Below are positions 13,747 through 24,903 of a stretch of DNA of 64,000 bases, one piece after another. Below the pieces are notes generated by a model that was not told the DNA's origin, did not search any database, and saw only the letters and a list, made by a program, of their open reading frames with translations. The translations under genes were made by a program, and so were the position numbers. The first letter of the stretch is position 1. Each line of letters begins with the position of its first letter. The stretch is taken from the NCBI RefSeq assembly GCF_001278805.1, contig NZ_CP012602.1:3321501-3385500 (forward strand). Reading direction: 5' to 3'. Origin of the DNA: Bacillus sp. FJAT-18017. Its GTDB lineage: Bacteria; Bacillota; Bacilli; Bacillales; Cytobacillaceae.

Positions 13747-15026
13747 GCTTCAACACGCTCCTCTTCATAAGCAATCTTTCCAGCTGCAACGGTCAGAACC
13801 GGCCACCCCTTGCAAGTCCATCCTGTAAATGGTGTATTTTTTCCTTTTGATAAAAAGTCAAGCGGATTGATTTTGCGTATTTCGTTCAAGTCGAGCAAGA
13901 CGATATCGGCAGGAGCCCCTTCTTCCAGCCTTCCATAGGCCAGTCCAAACGATTGGGCAGGCTTGATTGTCATGTAATCTATTAATTCTTTTAGGGACAT
14001 GATTCCTTTTTCAACATAATTGCTGTACAAGAGCGGAAATGCCGTTTCCAGCCCGGTTATGCCGAACGGGGCACTCTCCATTCCCTTAGCTTTTTCGTCT
14101 TGAGTATGCGGGGCATGGTCGGTCGCAATAAAATCAATTGTTCCATCCTGCAGCCCTTCTATTAATGCCTTCCGATCTTGTTTATCCCGTAGCGGAGGGT
14201 TCATTTTAAAATTCGTATCCTGTCCGGGAATATCATCCTGACTCAATAGTAAATGATGGGGTGTAACCTCGGCAGTGACTTTAATCCCTGCACGCTTCGC
14301 ATCGCGGACAACACGGACGGATTCTTTTGTGCTAATATGGCAAACATGGTAGTGGCATCCTGCAGCCTCGGCAAGCAGTATATCCCTGGCGATATGGACG
14401 CTCTCACACACAGACGGAATTCCCCTTAACCCGTGCTTGCTAGCAAAAGAACCCTCATGAACTGAGCCTTGATTAATCAATGTCTCTTCTTCGCAATGGG
14501 CAACAACCGGCATATCAAGTTTAGCGGCACGCTTCATTGCTTCTAGCATCATCGCCGCTGACTGGACACCAACACCATCGTCAGTAAAGGCAAATGCACC
14601 AGCTTCCTTTAGCCCTGCGAAATCGGTCAATTCCTCTCCTTGCTCGCCAATTGTAATGGATACATATGGAAGGACTCTCACAGAGGCTGTTTCTGATATC
14701 CTGCCCTGCAGCCACTCCATCTGCTCCTTTGTATCAGGGACAGGCTTTGTATTCGGCATCGCCGCAATCGTTGTGAATCCACCTTTTGCAGCAGCCTTTG
14801 TTCCTGTCTCTATTGTTTCCTTCCTCTCGCCCCCAGGCTCCCTTAGATGAACATGCAGGTCAATAAACCCTGGAGCTGCAACAAGCCCGTTCCCATAGAT
14901 TATCCGGTCTGCTTGTAGTTCGAGATTTTTTCCAATACATGCGATGATTCCATTTTCTATGTACATATCCTTTTGTTCATGTTTGTCCTCACAGTACAGT
15001 TGCACGTCTTTTATTAAAAGTTTCAT
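13743..15026 (-). CDS. pyrC: Dihydroorotase (class I)
   Basis: A 427-residue zinc amidohydrolase that cyclises carbamoyl-aspartate to dihydroorotate. Metal-binding motifs [10 protein letters not shown] and FIATDHAPH are present, with the expected VAHCEE and HVCHIST segments between them. The start has TAAGGAGG at proper distance. Unlike the tight packing elsewhere in this operon, 150 bp separate it from pyrB, and that gap holds hairpins (see 15050-15150). Confidence 0.97.
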   Translation of the reverse strand: MKLLIKDVQLYCEDKHEQKDMYIENGIIACIGKNLELQADRIIYGNGLVAAPGFIDLHVHLREPGGERKETIETGTKAAAKGGFTTIAAMPNTKPVPDTKEQMEWLQGRISETASVRVLPYVSITIGEQGEELTDFAGLKEAGAFAFTDDGVGVQSAAMMLEAMKRAAKLDMPVVAHCEEETLINQGSVHEGSFASKHGLRGIPSVCESVHIARDILLAEAAGCHYHVCHISTKESVRVVRDAKRAGIKVTAEVTPHHLLLSQDDIPGQDTNFKMNPPLRDKQDRKALIEGLQDGTIDFIATDHAPHTQDEKAKGMESAPFGITGLETAFPLLYSNYVEKGIMSLKELIDYMTIKPAQSFGLAYGRLEEGAPADIVLLDLNEIRKINPLDFLSKGKNTPFTGWTCKGWPVLTVAAGKIAYEEERVEA

Positions 15027-15044
15027 ATTGTCTGCCTCCTTATT

Positions 15045-15158
15045 TATGGAAAGGGGCGGAGCTTCGCCAATCCAAACTGCTAAACTGGTAATTTAGTAGT
15101 AATAATATTTCTAGTCCAGACCATTGTATGGTCTTGCTCCGCTCCACCGCCTGATTTT
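15045..15158 (-). other. Structured spacer between pyrB and pyrC
   Basis: The 150-bp gap holds nested inverted repeats: AGACCAT/ATGGTCT (about 15118-15134), CTGCTAAA with TTTAGTAG (about 15077-15099), and an outer pair GGGGCGGAGC (15053-15062) with GCTCCGCTCC (15136-15145), matching at nine of ten positions. The outer pair makes the insert a fold-back of about 95 bp. No U-run marks it as a standard terminator. It may be a small inserted fold-back element or an mRNA-processing structure. Confidence 0.5.
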
Positions 15159-15176
15159 GCTTGTTACTGCTGATAC

Positions 15177-16215
<1,039 letters not shown>

Positions 16216-16230
16216 TTAAAAGGTGTAATA

Positions 16231-17538
16231 TTAGGCTGTTTTTTCGTCATCATTTACTTCAAACATATTCTCCTGTGCAGACTCCCTGCCTGGAAGGACC
16301 AGGTTCAGCACGATTCCAAGAATTGCTGCCAGAGCCATGCCCTGGATTTCAAATCTGTCAGTAACCTTTATGAACGCTCCTCCGATACCGACTACAAGGA
16401 TGACCGAGGAGATGGCAAGATTACGATTGTTTCCAAAATCGATTTTACTGTCAACTAGCATCCTCAAGCCTGAAGAGGCAATGATTCCGAACAAGAGGAT
16501 GGATACGCCTCCCATTACAGCAGGTGGGATTGAACCGATCAACGCTGTGATTGTTCCAATAAATCCGAAAATTATTGCCGCAATGGCGGCTCCAGCGATG
16601 ACATAGACACTATAAACCTTTGTAATGGCCAGAACACCAATATTTTCACCATAAGTGGTCTTTGGCGGCCCGCCAATCAGTGCAGAAATCATTGTTGCTA
16701 CCCCGTCTCCGAGGATGGAGCGGTGCAGGCCTGGCTCTTTAATATAGTCACGGCCAACGACTTTGCTGAGGACAAGCTGATGGCCAATATGCTCGGACAA
16801 TGTGACAACTGCGACCGGCACCATCAATAGGACAAGGTCAAGTGTGATATTAATATCGTAGTGAACGAAAGGAATGATAAACTCTGGCATTTCAAAGATT
16901 TTTGCCTCTATCACTTTTGAAAAATCAACAATACCTACAGCCAGCGAGTAAAGATAGCCAACCACGATGCCTGCGAGAATTGGGATGATACTCAGCATCC
17001 CTCTGGTGAAAACAGAGAATATGATGGTGGATGCAAGGGTTATGAGTGCTGCCGAGAAATGAATCAAGCTATAATGCTCAGGGCCGTTTGTTGTATTCAT
17101 AGCCATGCCTACCGCTGTTCCAGCGAGTGAAAGTCCAATTACGATGATGACGGGGCCTACAACGATTGGAGGCAGAATATTCATTATCCAGCGGTGGCCA
17201 GCTTTTTTAATAATAAGAGCGACAATTCCATAAACCAAACCTGCCATAAAGCTTCCAATCATTGCGCCGCCGGGGCCATCAGTCGCTTTTGCGGCCAAAA
17301 TCGGATAAATAAATGCAAAGGAAGATCCTAGGTAAGCTGGTACTTGCCATTTGGTAATCGCCATGAAGGCTAGAGTTCCCAGGCCGCTTGAGATTAGCGC
17401 AATCGCGGGGCTCAAATCGACCAGGAACGGTACAAGAATGGTCGCGCCAAACATCGCAAACAGGTGCTGAAGGCTCAAGGTAATTAACTGGATAATGTTT
17501 GGTTTTTCATTTACGTCTAGAACTGGTTTGTTATGCAT
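16231..17538 (-). CDS. pyrP: Uracil permease
   Basis: A 435-residue nucleobase:cation symporter-2 (NCS2) protein with many hydrophobic segments. It would import uracil with protons for salvage. The N-terminal LQHLFAMFGATILVP segment and the GGPPKTTYGENIG signature are characteristic of UraA/PyrP. The gene sits between pyrR and pyrB with a PyrR attenuator on each side, exactly as in B. subtilis. Confidence 0.96.
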   Translation of the reverse strand: MHNKPVLDVNEKPNIIQLITLSLQHLFAMFGATILVPFLVDLSPAIALISSGLGTLAFMAITKWQVPAYLGSSFAFIYPILAAKATDGPGGAMIGSFMAGLVYGIVALIIKKAGHRWIMNILPPIVVGPVIIVIGLSLAGTAVGMAMNTTNGPEHYSLIHFSAALITLASTIIFSVFTRGMLSIIPILAGIVVGYLYSLAVGIVDFSKVIEAKIFEMPEFIIPFVHYDINITLDLVLLMVPVAVVTLSEHIGHQLVLSKVVGRDYIKEPGLHRSILGDGVATMISALIGGPPKTTYGENIGVLAITKVYSVYVIAGAAIAAIIFGFIGTITALIGSIPPAVMGGVSILLFGIIASSGLRMLVDSKIDFGNNRNLAISSVILVVGIGGAFIKVTDRFEIQGMALAAILGIVLNLVLPGRESAQENMFEVNDDEKTA

Positions 17539-17628
17539 GAGTCTCCCCCAATAATTTTTATTGCGCCATTTTCGCGCTTTTCTCTTTTACAAAGACTGCG
17601 TTAATCAATTCAATTGATTTCACTTTAC

Positions 17629-17762
17629 AAAAAAACCTCCCTGCAGCAGAATGTGCAAGGAGGTTGAATGCAGCAGAACACCGAAGTATCCTGTATCGGA
17701 CAGGGCATAATCAGCCCTGCTATCCTGCATTTCCCCCTTGGCAGACTCTCTGGACTGCAATT
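17629..17762 (-). promoter_or_regulatory. PyrR attenuator 2, pyrR-pyrP intergenic
   Basis: A PyrR binding loop on the minus strand carries TCCAGAGAGTCTGCCAAGG (about 17727-17760). The downstream terminator is AACCTCC with GGAGGTT and a T7 run (17629-17665). The loop departs from the usual AGAGAGGCU core by having a T where G is usual. Function is inferred from the B. subtilis pyr operon. Confidence 0.88.
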
Positions 17763-17786
17763 AAAAGGGATATTCTGTTTTTAATT

Positions 17787-18356
<570 letters not shown>

Positions 18357-18382
18357 TTAGAAAAGCGCAAGCCTTATATTAA

Positions 18383-18490
18383 AACAAAAACCTCCCAGCA
18401 GCTGTGGGAGGTTGGAAATTCCATAGAAGAGTACACCCATTGGGCGCTCAACATGTCCGTTTCCTTCTCAGCCTCACAGGACCGCTCTTA
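18383..18490 (-). promoter_or_regulatory. PyrR attenuator 1, pyrR leader
   Basis: The minus strand holds a canonical PyrR loop closed by GTCC/GGAC (18455-18482) with TGTGAGGCTGAGAAGG inside, then a terminator AACCTCCCA-loop-TGGGAGGTT followed by TTTTGTTTT (18383-18413). This is the most consensus-like of the three PyrR sites. The operon promoter should lie just upstream, between here and rluD. Confidence 0.92.
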
Positions 18491-18537
18491 AAGGGCTTAT
18501 TAAACTATAGCTATAGTACTTCAATGTAAGGTGATTG

Positions 18538-19449
18538 TCAATTCTTTTTGCGCAATTCGTCTAGGAGTTTGTCGAAATATGTCGGGAGAGGTGCTTCAAA
18601 TTCAAGATACTCACCGGTACGAGGATGCTTAAATCCAAGTATTCCCGCATGCAATGCCTGCCCGCCTAGATCGAGGGTTTTCTTAGGTCCGTATTTCGGA
18701 TCACCAACAAGCGGATACCCAATATATTTCATATGGACGCGTATTTGATGGGTCCTTCCCGTTTCCAGCTGACATTCAATAAATGTGAAATCTTCAAGCC
18801 TCTCGAGAACATGGAAATGTGTCACAGCATGTTTCCCGCCATCAACGACAGTCATGCTTTGCCTGTCCCTGGTATCCCTCCCAAGCGGAGCGTCAACCGT
18901 CCCATAGTCGTGCGGTATGGTGCCGTGGACAATTGCTTTATATTTCCTGGTAACTGTTTTTTCAACAAGCTGATTCACCAGGCTTTCATGAGCCATGTCG
19001 TTTTTTGCCACCATTAGAAGCCCTGACGTATCCTTATCAATCCTGTGGACGATACCAGGCCTAAGAACCCCATTAATGCCCGACAAATCCTTGCAATGAT
19101 GCATTAACCCGTTGACAAGCGTCCCTGTCAAATGTCCTGGCGCAGGATGGACGACCATTCCTTTAGGCTTGTTTACAACAAGAACATCACTATCTTCGAA
19201 ATAAATATCAAAATCCATAGGTTCCGGCACTACATCAAGTGCTTCCGGATCCGGGACCGTTACTTCAATCACGTCATTCAGCGCGCATTTGTAATTTGTT
19301 TTGACAGGCTTTTGATTGACAAGTACGTTGCCTTCTTTAATCCAGGCCTGTACCTGGGTCCTTGACCATTCTTCATTAAGGGATGCAACTACCTTATCAA
19401 TCCTGTCACCCTTCTCTTTATCAAGAATGGTGTGTTCCATCTTTTCCAT
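18538..19449 (-). CDS. rluD: 23S rRNA pseudouridine synthase, RluD family (YlyB)
   Basis: A 303-residue protein with an N-terminal S4 RNA-binding domain (about residues 12-75) and an RluA-type catalytic domain. The catalytic aspartate lies in the [10 protein letters not shown] motif. E. coli RluD modifies helix 69 of 23S rRNA; the B. subtilis orthologue in this position is YlyB. The start at 19449 has AAGGAG at good distance and overlaps the end of lspA by 29 bp. Confidence 0.93.
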   Translation of the reverse strand: MEKMEHTILDKEKGDRIDKVVASLNEEWSRTQVQAWIKEGNVLVNQKPVKTNYKCALNDVIEVTVPDPEALDVVPEPMDFDIYFEDSDVLVVNKPKGMVVHPAPGHLTGTLVNGLMHHCKDLSGINGVLRPGIVHRIDKDTSGLLMVAKNDMAHESLVNQLVEKTVTRKYKAIVHGTIPHDYGTVDAPLGRDTRDRQSMTVVDGGKHAVTHFHVLERLEDFTFIECQLETGRTHQIRVHMKYIGYPLVGDPKYGPKKTLDLGGQALHAGILGFKHPRTGEYLEFEAPLPTYFDKLLDELRKKN

Positions 19450-19918
19450 ACGATTTCTCCTTCTTCATTTCCCGTTCTTCTTTTATCATTTGTATCATCA
19501 ATAGAAATACTCCAATAACAAGTGCGGAATCCGCGATGTTGAATACTGGGAAATTGTAGTTAAATATGAATGTGTGGATGAAATCGACTACTTCCTGCCG
19601 GTGAACACGATCGATAAAGTTGCCAATCGCCCCTCCCAGCATAAAACCCAGAGAAACACCTAGCAGAGTCTTGCCCTTAGTCTCTTTCTGGATGTAATAC
19701 ACGATTCCAATGATAACAATGACGGTTATTACATAAAACAGCCACATCTGCCCCTGCAAAATGCCCCAAGCAGCACCCTTGTTTCGGTGTGACGTTATAT
19801 AAAGGAAATCATTTATAACCGGAATGCTATCTCCTATATTCATATATTTCACAATCAGCCATTTCGTAATTTGGTCCAGCAGGATAATAAAAGCCGCAAT
19901 TAAGTAATAAAGCACCAA
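19421..19918 (-). CDS. lspA: Lipoprotein signal peptidase (signal peptidase II)
   Basis: A polytopic membrane aspartyl protease that cleaves signal peptides of diacylated prolipoproteins. The two catalytic aspartates are in [10 protein letters not shown] and [18 protein letters not shown] is also conserved. I chose TTG at 19918 (165 residues): TGGAGGG stands six bases before it and the protein then begins VLYYLIAAF like B. subtilis LspA. The ATG at 19933 would put that SD sequence inside the gene and lacks a strong SD of its own. Confidence 0.94.
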   Translation of the reverse strand: MVLYYLIAAFIILLDQITKWLIVKYMNIGDSIPVINDFLYITSHRNKGAAWGILQGQMWLFYVITVIVIIGIVYYIQKETKGKTLLGVSLGFMLGGAIGNFIDRVHRQEVVDFIHTFIFNYNFPVFNIADSALVIGVFLLMIQMIKEEREMKKEKSYGKDGTHHS

Positions 19919-20150
19919 ATAAACCCTCCACATCTTCTCGATGACTTCTAATGCATTTTAGCACAAACATGCAATGCTGCACAAAAATAATAGGATTTTC
20001 TAATAGGTACTTATTAAATTCGAGAAAACATGACCCTTTTTAGCAAATAATGTTGTCGAACAGTTCTTTATAAAAAGTTGAAACGAAATTTGATTCCTCT
20101 TCGACTATTGTGTTGTGTCAAACAAATTCACTTAATTGGGGGTCATCAAA

Positions 20151-20639
20151 ATGGCAGTACGGTTTCACGTTTCAAAGGGGTTAATAGTATGGGGAGTAAT
20201 ATTGGCGCTGGTTGTTTCTATGTTTGCAGTTCCATTCACCAAGAAGGCGGAGGCATCCGTATCCTGGGGTCAGGAAGTTACCGAAGTTGCGAAACGGTAT
20301 ATCGGAACACCATATAAATGGGGCGGTACAACACCTAAAGGCTTTGATGCTTCAGGCTACACTCAATTCGTTTATAAAAAGTCTGCTGCAAAAATCAGTC
20401 TGCCTCGTACTTCAAAAGATCAATATAAGATTGGCAAAGCTGTAGCGAAGAAAAATCTTAAAGAAGGCGATCTTGTATTTTTCAACACGGATGGCAAAGG
20501 CGTATCATTTGTTGGTATCTATCTAGGCAAAAACAAATTCATCGCCGTTACTGTAAGCAAAGGAGTTTCTATTCAATCCATGGATTCGAAGTATTGGAAG
20601 GACCGCTATGTTGGGGCAAAGAGAGTCTTAAAGCAATAA
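20151..20639 (+). CDS. Exported NlpC/P60-fold protein lacking the catalytic triad
   Basis: This 162-residue protein has a signal peptide with probable cleavage after AEA (about residue 35) and a single NlpC/P60 domain. NlpC/P60 enzymes are cysteine peptidases that cut peptidoglycan stem peptides. The scaffold is well kept (YIGTPYKWGG, GFDASGYTQFVY, GDLVFF, VGIYLG), but all three catalytic positions are changed: the DCSG cysteine is Ala67, the H of HVGIYLG is Phe120, and the H of FIHA is Ala132. It is probably a non-enzymatic wall-binding or regulatory protein. ATG at 20151 is chosen because GGGGGT precedes it; TTG at 20136 is weaker. It is a single plus-strand gene, divergent from lspA, with its own terminator. 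Confidence 0.85.
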   Translation: MAVRFHVSKGLIVWGVILALVVSMFAVPFTKKAEASVSWGQEVTEVAKRYIGTPYKWGGTTPKGFDASGYTQFVYKKSAAKISLPRTSKDQYKIGKAVAKKNLKEGDLVFFNTDGKGVSFVGIYLGKNKFIAVTVSKGVSIQSMDSKYWKDRYVGAKRVLKQ

Positions 20640-20716
20640 CCTTAATACACTATGAACGGATTTAAAGGTTTGGTCCGATAGTTCGCCCCTATTGGCCATA
20701 ACCTTTTAAATCGGAG

Positions 20717-20757
20717 CCTTGTCCTGTAGCCCATTCCTATAGGGCAAGGTTTCTATT
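20717..20757 (+). terminator. Terminator of the NlpC/P60-like gene
   Basis: A 13-bp stem with two wobble pairs, CCTTGTCCTGTAG with CTATAGGGCAAGG (20717-20749), is followed by TTTCTATTATAT. It lies about 80 bp downstream of the stop codon. Confidence 0.75.
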
Positions 20758-20813
20758 ATATAAATAGTTTCTTTATTAGAAATACAAGGACCTTAGAAAT
20801 TTTGATAATAATG

Positions 20814-20845
20814 AAAAGACGTATGCCAATTCATACGTCTTTTCT
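20814..20845 (-). terminator. Bidirectional terminator, mainly for ileS
   Basis: A perfect 12-bp inverted repeat AAAAGACGTATG / CATACGTCTTTT (20814-20843) has A-run and T-run on its two sides. It lies between the convergent NlpC-like gene and ileS and can end transcripts from both. Confidence 0.85.
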
Positions 20846-20914
20846 TGTGTGTTTTAATTAGAATGCACCCAAAATCAGAATCCTTTTTGGTACATTGAGG
20901 CTTTTTTCCAAGGT

Positions 20915-23695
20915 TTACTCTTGTGAACCTTCGTTTGAGTAGGATTCCTTTACAACACTAGCGCAACGCGGGCATAGTGTAGGATGATCAGGATCCTCGC
21001 CAACCTCTGGGGTAACAACCCAGCAGCGTTCACAAGTTTCGCCTTCAGCTTTTGTTACAACTAGTGCGGCATGCTCAAGCTTGATTGCATTCTCAGGCGC
21101 TTGGTCATACGTACCTGCAACTTCGAATCCGGATACAATAAACAGCTGTTTAACATCCTCATCAATCGAGTCGAGCAAAGCCTGGCTTTTTTCATTAACA
21201 TATAAAGTCACCTTCGCAGTCAGGGACTTGCCGATGACTTTTTCATTACGCGCTTCTTCCAATGCTTTTAAAACATCGTCACGAAGCTTCATGAATGAAG
21301 TCCACTTCTCTTCAAGTTTTTCTCCATTAGCCATATCTTTGTGTTCCGGCATATCTGTCAACTGTACGCTTTCTTCCTCGACACCAGGGATAAAGTTCCA
21401 TACTTCATCGGCAGTATGCGAAAGAATTGGCGATACAAGCTTAGTCAACGAAACAAGCGACTCATACAGGACAGTCTGGATAGCCCGGCGTTCCTTATTG
21501 TCAACCGCTTCAATGTAGAGAACATCTTTGGCAAAATCGAGATAGAATGCACTTAAATCCAGTGTACAGAAATTATTTACTGCATGGTAGATGACAGAAT
21601 ACTCATATCGTTCATAAGAATCCCTTACCTGTTTAATTAGCTTGTTCAGCTTAACGAGCATGAACTGGTCAACCTCACGCAATTCTTCATACGGTACCGA
21701 ATCTGTTGCGGGATTGAAATCAGCAAGGTTTCCGAGCAAGAATCTGAACGTATTCCGGATTTTGCGATAAACCTCTGATACCTGTTTCAGGATGGCATCG
21801 GATACACGGACATCCGACTGGTAGTCTACTGATGATACCCACAGGCGGAGAATGTCTGCACCCATCTGGTCCATTACCTTTGCTGGCACCACTACATTAC
21901 CCAGTGACTTACTCATTTTCCTGCCTTCACCATCAAGGGTAAAGCCATGGCTAAGCACTCCCTTATATGGAGCCCTTCCTGTCACTGCTACTGCAGTTGA
22001 TAAAGAAGAGTTAAACCAGCCGCGATATTGGTCAGAGCCTTCCAGGTAGAGGTCTGCAGGGCGCTGCAGGTCTTCTCTCTCTTCCAGTACTGCCTGGTGG
22101 GAAGAGCCGGAATCAAACCAGACATCCATGATATCCGATTCTTTCGTGAACTTGCCATTTGGCGATGCAGGGTGTGTAAACCCTTCTGGAAGCAGATCGT
22201 TTGCTTCTCTTTCAAACCAAATATTTGAGCCATATTCACGGAACAAGTTTGAAACATGTTCAATCGTTTCATCTGTGATGATTGGCTCGCCGTTTTCACC
22301 ATAGAACACCGGGATTGGCACACCCCAGACACGCTGGCGGGAAATACACCAGTCACCACGATCACGTACCATATTGAACAGGCGGGTTTCACCCCAAGCC
22401 GGCACCCATTTCGTTTCCTTGATTGCTTCAAGCAAATCATCACGGAAATCCTTGATGGAGGCAAACCATTGGGCTGTTGCCCGGAAAATAACCGGCTTTT
22501 TCGTTCTCCAGTCATGTGGATAAGAGTGAGTGATGAATGAAAGTTTAAGCAGGGCGCCTGATTCTTTAAGAGCCTCTGTAATTGGCTTATTAGCTGTGTC
22601 ATAAAATAGACCTTCGAAGCCTTCAGCTTCTTTTGTCATAACACCTTTATCGTCAACAGGGCTTAGGACATCGAGGCCATATTTCTGGCCGACCTGGAAG
22701 TCGTCTTCCCCGTGGCCAGGAGCTGTATGGACACACCCGGTACCAGCATCTGTCGTTACATGCTCCCCAAGCATTACCAACGAATCACGTCCGTAAAGCG
22801 GGTGGGCAGCGACAACATATTCAAGGTCGCTTCCTTTAACCTTCTTGGTCACTTCCCATGATTCCCAGCCAATTTCTGCCGCAACTGATTCGAGCAGTGC
22901 TTCAGCAACAAGATAGCTGCCGCCGCCTGCAGTAACTACAACATAAGTTAACTCAGGGTGTACTGAGATTCCCAGGTTAGCAGGAATAGTCCAAGGTGTT
23001 GTTGTCCAGATGACAATGCTTGTATCTGTGTCCAGGACGCCTTTTCCATCTTTCACATTGAATCCAACATAGATCGATGGAGACTTTTTATCTTTATATT
23101 CAATTTCAGCTTCAGCGAGGGCGGATTCACTGGAAGGAGACCAGTAAACAGGCTTAAGGCCTTTATAGATATAACCCTTTTTCGCCATTTCCCCAAACAC
23201 TCTGATTTGCTGTGCTTCATACTCAGGCTTAAGCGTGATATAAGGGTTTTCCCAGTCTCCCCTGACTCCGAGCCGTTTGAACTGTTTTCTCTGGCTGTCG
23301 ATTTGCTCCAGAGCATATTCCGTGCAGAGCTTACGGAACTCGGCAATCGTCATTTCCTTGCGCTTAACACCTTTATTGGTCAGTGCCTGCTCGATAGGAA
23401 GGCCATGTGTATCCCAGCCAGGTACATAAGGCGCATTATAGCCTGTCATTGATTTGTGGCGAACAATGATATCCTTCAAGATTTTATTAAGTGCATGCCC
23501 AATATGGATATCACCATTGGCATACGGAGGGCCGTCATGCAAAACATACATCGGGCGGCCTTTTGTCCGTTCCTGTACCTTGGCGTAGATGTTCATTTCA
23601 TTCCATTTTTCCTGAATTTCTGGTTCCCGCTTTGGAAGGTTTCCGCGCATCGGAAAATCCGTCTTCGGCATTAACAACGTGTCTTTGTAATCCAT
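20915..23695 (-). CDS. ileS: Isoleucyl-tRNA synthetase
   Basis: A 926-residue class I synthetase, usual bacterial length, charging tRNA-Ile with isoleucine. The ATP-binding signatures [10 protein letters not shown] (HIGH) and KMSKS are present. The C-terminus carries a zinc site with CERCW and CPRCA. The editing domain lies between the halves of the Rossmann fold. The gene is preceded by a T-box leader with an isoleucine specifier, so uncharged tRNA-Ile should raise expression. Position next to divIVA is conserved in Bacillus. Confidence 0.97.
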   Translation of the reverse strand: MDYKDTLLMPKTDFPMRGNLPKREPEIQEKWNEMNIYAKVQERTKGRPMYVLHDGPPYANGDIHIGHALNKILKDIIVRHKSMTGYNAPYVPGWDTHGLPIEQALTNKGVKRKEMTIAEFRKLCTEYALEQIDSQRKQFKRLGVRGDWENPYITLKPEYEAQQIRVFGEMAKKGYIYKGLKPVYWSPSSESALAEAEIEYKDKKSPSIYVGFNVKDGKGVLDTDTSIVIWTTTPWTIPANLGISVHPELTYVVVTAGGGSYLVAEALLESVAAEIGWESWEVTKKVKGSDLEYVVAAHPLYGRDSLVMLGEHVTTDAGTGCVHTAPGHGEDDFQVGQKYGLDVLSPVDDKGVMTKEAEGFEGLFYDTANKPITEALKESGALLKLSFITHSYPHDWRTKKPVIFRATAQWFASIKDFRDDLLEAIKETKWVPAWGETRLFNMVRDRGDWCISRQRVWGVPIPVFYGENGEPIITDETIEHVSNLFREYGSNIWFEREANDLLPEGFTHPASPNGKFTKESDIMDVWFDSGSSHQAVLEEREDLQRPADLYLEGSDQYRGWFNSSLSTAVAVTGRAPYKGVLSHGFTLDGEGRKMSKSLGNVVVPAKVMDQMGADILRLWVSSVDYQSDVRVSDAILKQVSEVYRKIRNTFRFLLGNLADFNPATDSVPYEELREVDQFMLVKLNKLIKQVRDSYERYEYSVIYHAVNNFCTLDLSAFYLDFAKDVLYIEAVDNKERRAIQTVLYESLVSLTKLVSPILSHTADEVWNFIPGVEEESVQLTDMPEHKDMANGEKLEEKWTSFMKLRDDVLKALEEARNEKVIGKSLTAKVTLYVNEKSQALLDSIDEDVKQLFIVSGFEVAGTYDQAPENAIKLEHAALVVTKAEGETCERCWVVTPEVGEDPDHPTLCPRCASVVKESYSNEGSQE

Positions 23696-23761
23696 TTCCT
23701 TTTCCTCCCGAAAATTGCTTCAAACTTTAGATTGGCTGTGGCCGCTTTTACGACTCTCGAA

Positions 23762-24010
23762 AAAACAAAAAACCTCCCCATCCCAAATAGGGACGAGAAG
23801 GTTTGTATACTCCCGCGGTACCACCCTGATAGACAGTTCAAAACTGTCCGCTCAAACATCCGTAACGTGGATGTGACGCCTGTGCTTAGTCAGCAGATGC
23901 TTTTCGGCACGGGGCTCCAGGGTGATATTCAATTATTCCTGCCTTTGCCGGGCTTCCACCATACCCGGCTCTCTGGAAAAAGCTGATGAATAATTTACTG
24001 TCCCTGTCAT
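23762..24010 (-). promoter_or_regulatory. T-box riboswitch leader of ileS, specifier AUC
   Basis: On the minus strand the T-box core AGGGTGGTACCGCGGG (23812-23827) is intact, followed by a terminator (23762-23802; AACCTTCTCGTCCC with GGGATGGGGAGGTT and a T run). Stem I shows the AGAGAGCCGGG and GGTGGAAGCCCGGC features. The specifier loop reads GAATATCACCC, giving AUC (23924-23926), an isoleucine codon matching the downstream gene. Confidence 0.95.
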
Positions 24011-24023
24011 TGCCATTAATTAT

Positions 24024-24233
24024 TGTCTAGCTCCAATGCCCAGCGCCTAGTGTACTTCGGTCCCCTCGTTACGATAAGTCAACATCGATTCGCTTACGCT
24101 CATCGTGTTTCCTTTATCTCCTTCGAGGCCCTCCACAAGGAAGGCTTCGGAAGCATATGCATCGCACGAAGAAAATGCGTTTTGTGCATTTTCGAGGAGG
24201 CCATACGTCGCTTAACGGGCATTTACGCTTTTC
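24024..24233. repeat. Dispersed ~210-bp element, copy 1
   Basis: This segment between divIVA and the ileS T-box matches 59668-59893 along nearly its whole length, for example in TAGTGTACTTCGGTCCCCT, CTCCTTCGAGGCCCTCCAC and CGAGGAGGCCATACG. Near its 3' part a perfect 8-bp hairpin, GAAAATGC/GCATTTTC (24171-24193), differs in sequence from the corresponding hairpin of copy 2 while keeping all pairs. No sensible ORF spans it. It is probably a non-autonomous dispersed repeat; identity of the family is not known to me. Confidence 0.88.
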
Positions 24234-24267
24234 ATTTTAAAAATTATATGCGAAACGCTGGTAAACG

Positions 24268-24783
24268 TCAAGCGAGCGAGTCTTCTTCCTGGCTTGATTT
24301 CAATTCGGCTGCATCGACCTGATAATCAAGGAGATGATCCCAATCGTCGTTATTGATCATATCAAGCTGTGCTTCAATCAACATTTTGAAGCGGGTCCTG
24401 AATACTTTGGACTGCTTTTTCAAATCCTCGATTTCAAGGGCAATCTTGCGGGCTTTTGACAGCGATTCATTAACAATCCTGTCTGCGTTCTTTTCGGCTT
24501 CTTTAATGATTAGCTTTGCTTCCTTCTGGGCAATGCGCTTTACTTCCTCAGCTGCTTCCTGAGCAATGATAATTGATTTGTTGAGAGTCTCCTCGATATT
24601 GGTAAAATGACCGAGTCTATCATTCATATCATTTAATCGTTCTTCCAGGTCCTTCTTCTCCCTGAGGATCAGTTCATAATCCTTGATTACCTGATCGAGA
24701 AATTCGTTTACTTCATCCTCATCGTATCCCCGGAACCCTTTATTGAATTCCTTATTATGAATATCTAACGGCGTTAATGGCAT
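24268..24783 (-). CDS. divIVA: Cell division / polarity protein DivIVA
   Basis: A 171-residue coiled-coil protein. The N-terminal lipid-binding domain has Phe17 and Arg18 in KGFRGYDEDEVNEFLD, the residues that insert into curved membrane in B. subtilis DivIVA. A long heptad region follows. DivIVA marks negatively curved membrane at septa and poles, recruits MinJ-MinCD, and anchors the chromosome origin during sporulation through RacA. It stands alone after ylmH, separated by 120 bp, and is followed by repeat copy 1 and the ileS T-box. Confidence 0.96.
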   Translation of the reverse strand: MPLTPLDIHNKEFNKGFRGYDEDEVNEFLDQVIKDYELILREKKDLEERLNDMNDRLGHFTNIEETLNKSIIIAQEAAEEVKRIAQKEAKLIIKEAEKNADRIVNESLSKARKIALEIEDLKKQSKVFRTRFKMLIEAQLDMINNDDWDHLLDYQVDAAELKSSQEEDSLA

Positions 24784-24903
24784 GACGCCACCTCCCTAAT
24801 TGAGTTCTTTATCTGCCAATCCGGCGCATCAGCCCGTTACGAGCTTTATATGTACTATTTTGTTATTCGACAGAAACAGGCATTTTCCTGCATATTTTAA
24901 AGA

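Noticed and set aside
24023..24322. 99-residue plus-strand ORF between ileS and divIVA
   Set aside because: It is made from repeat copy 1 and runs antisense into divIVA.
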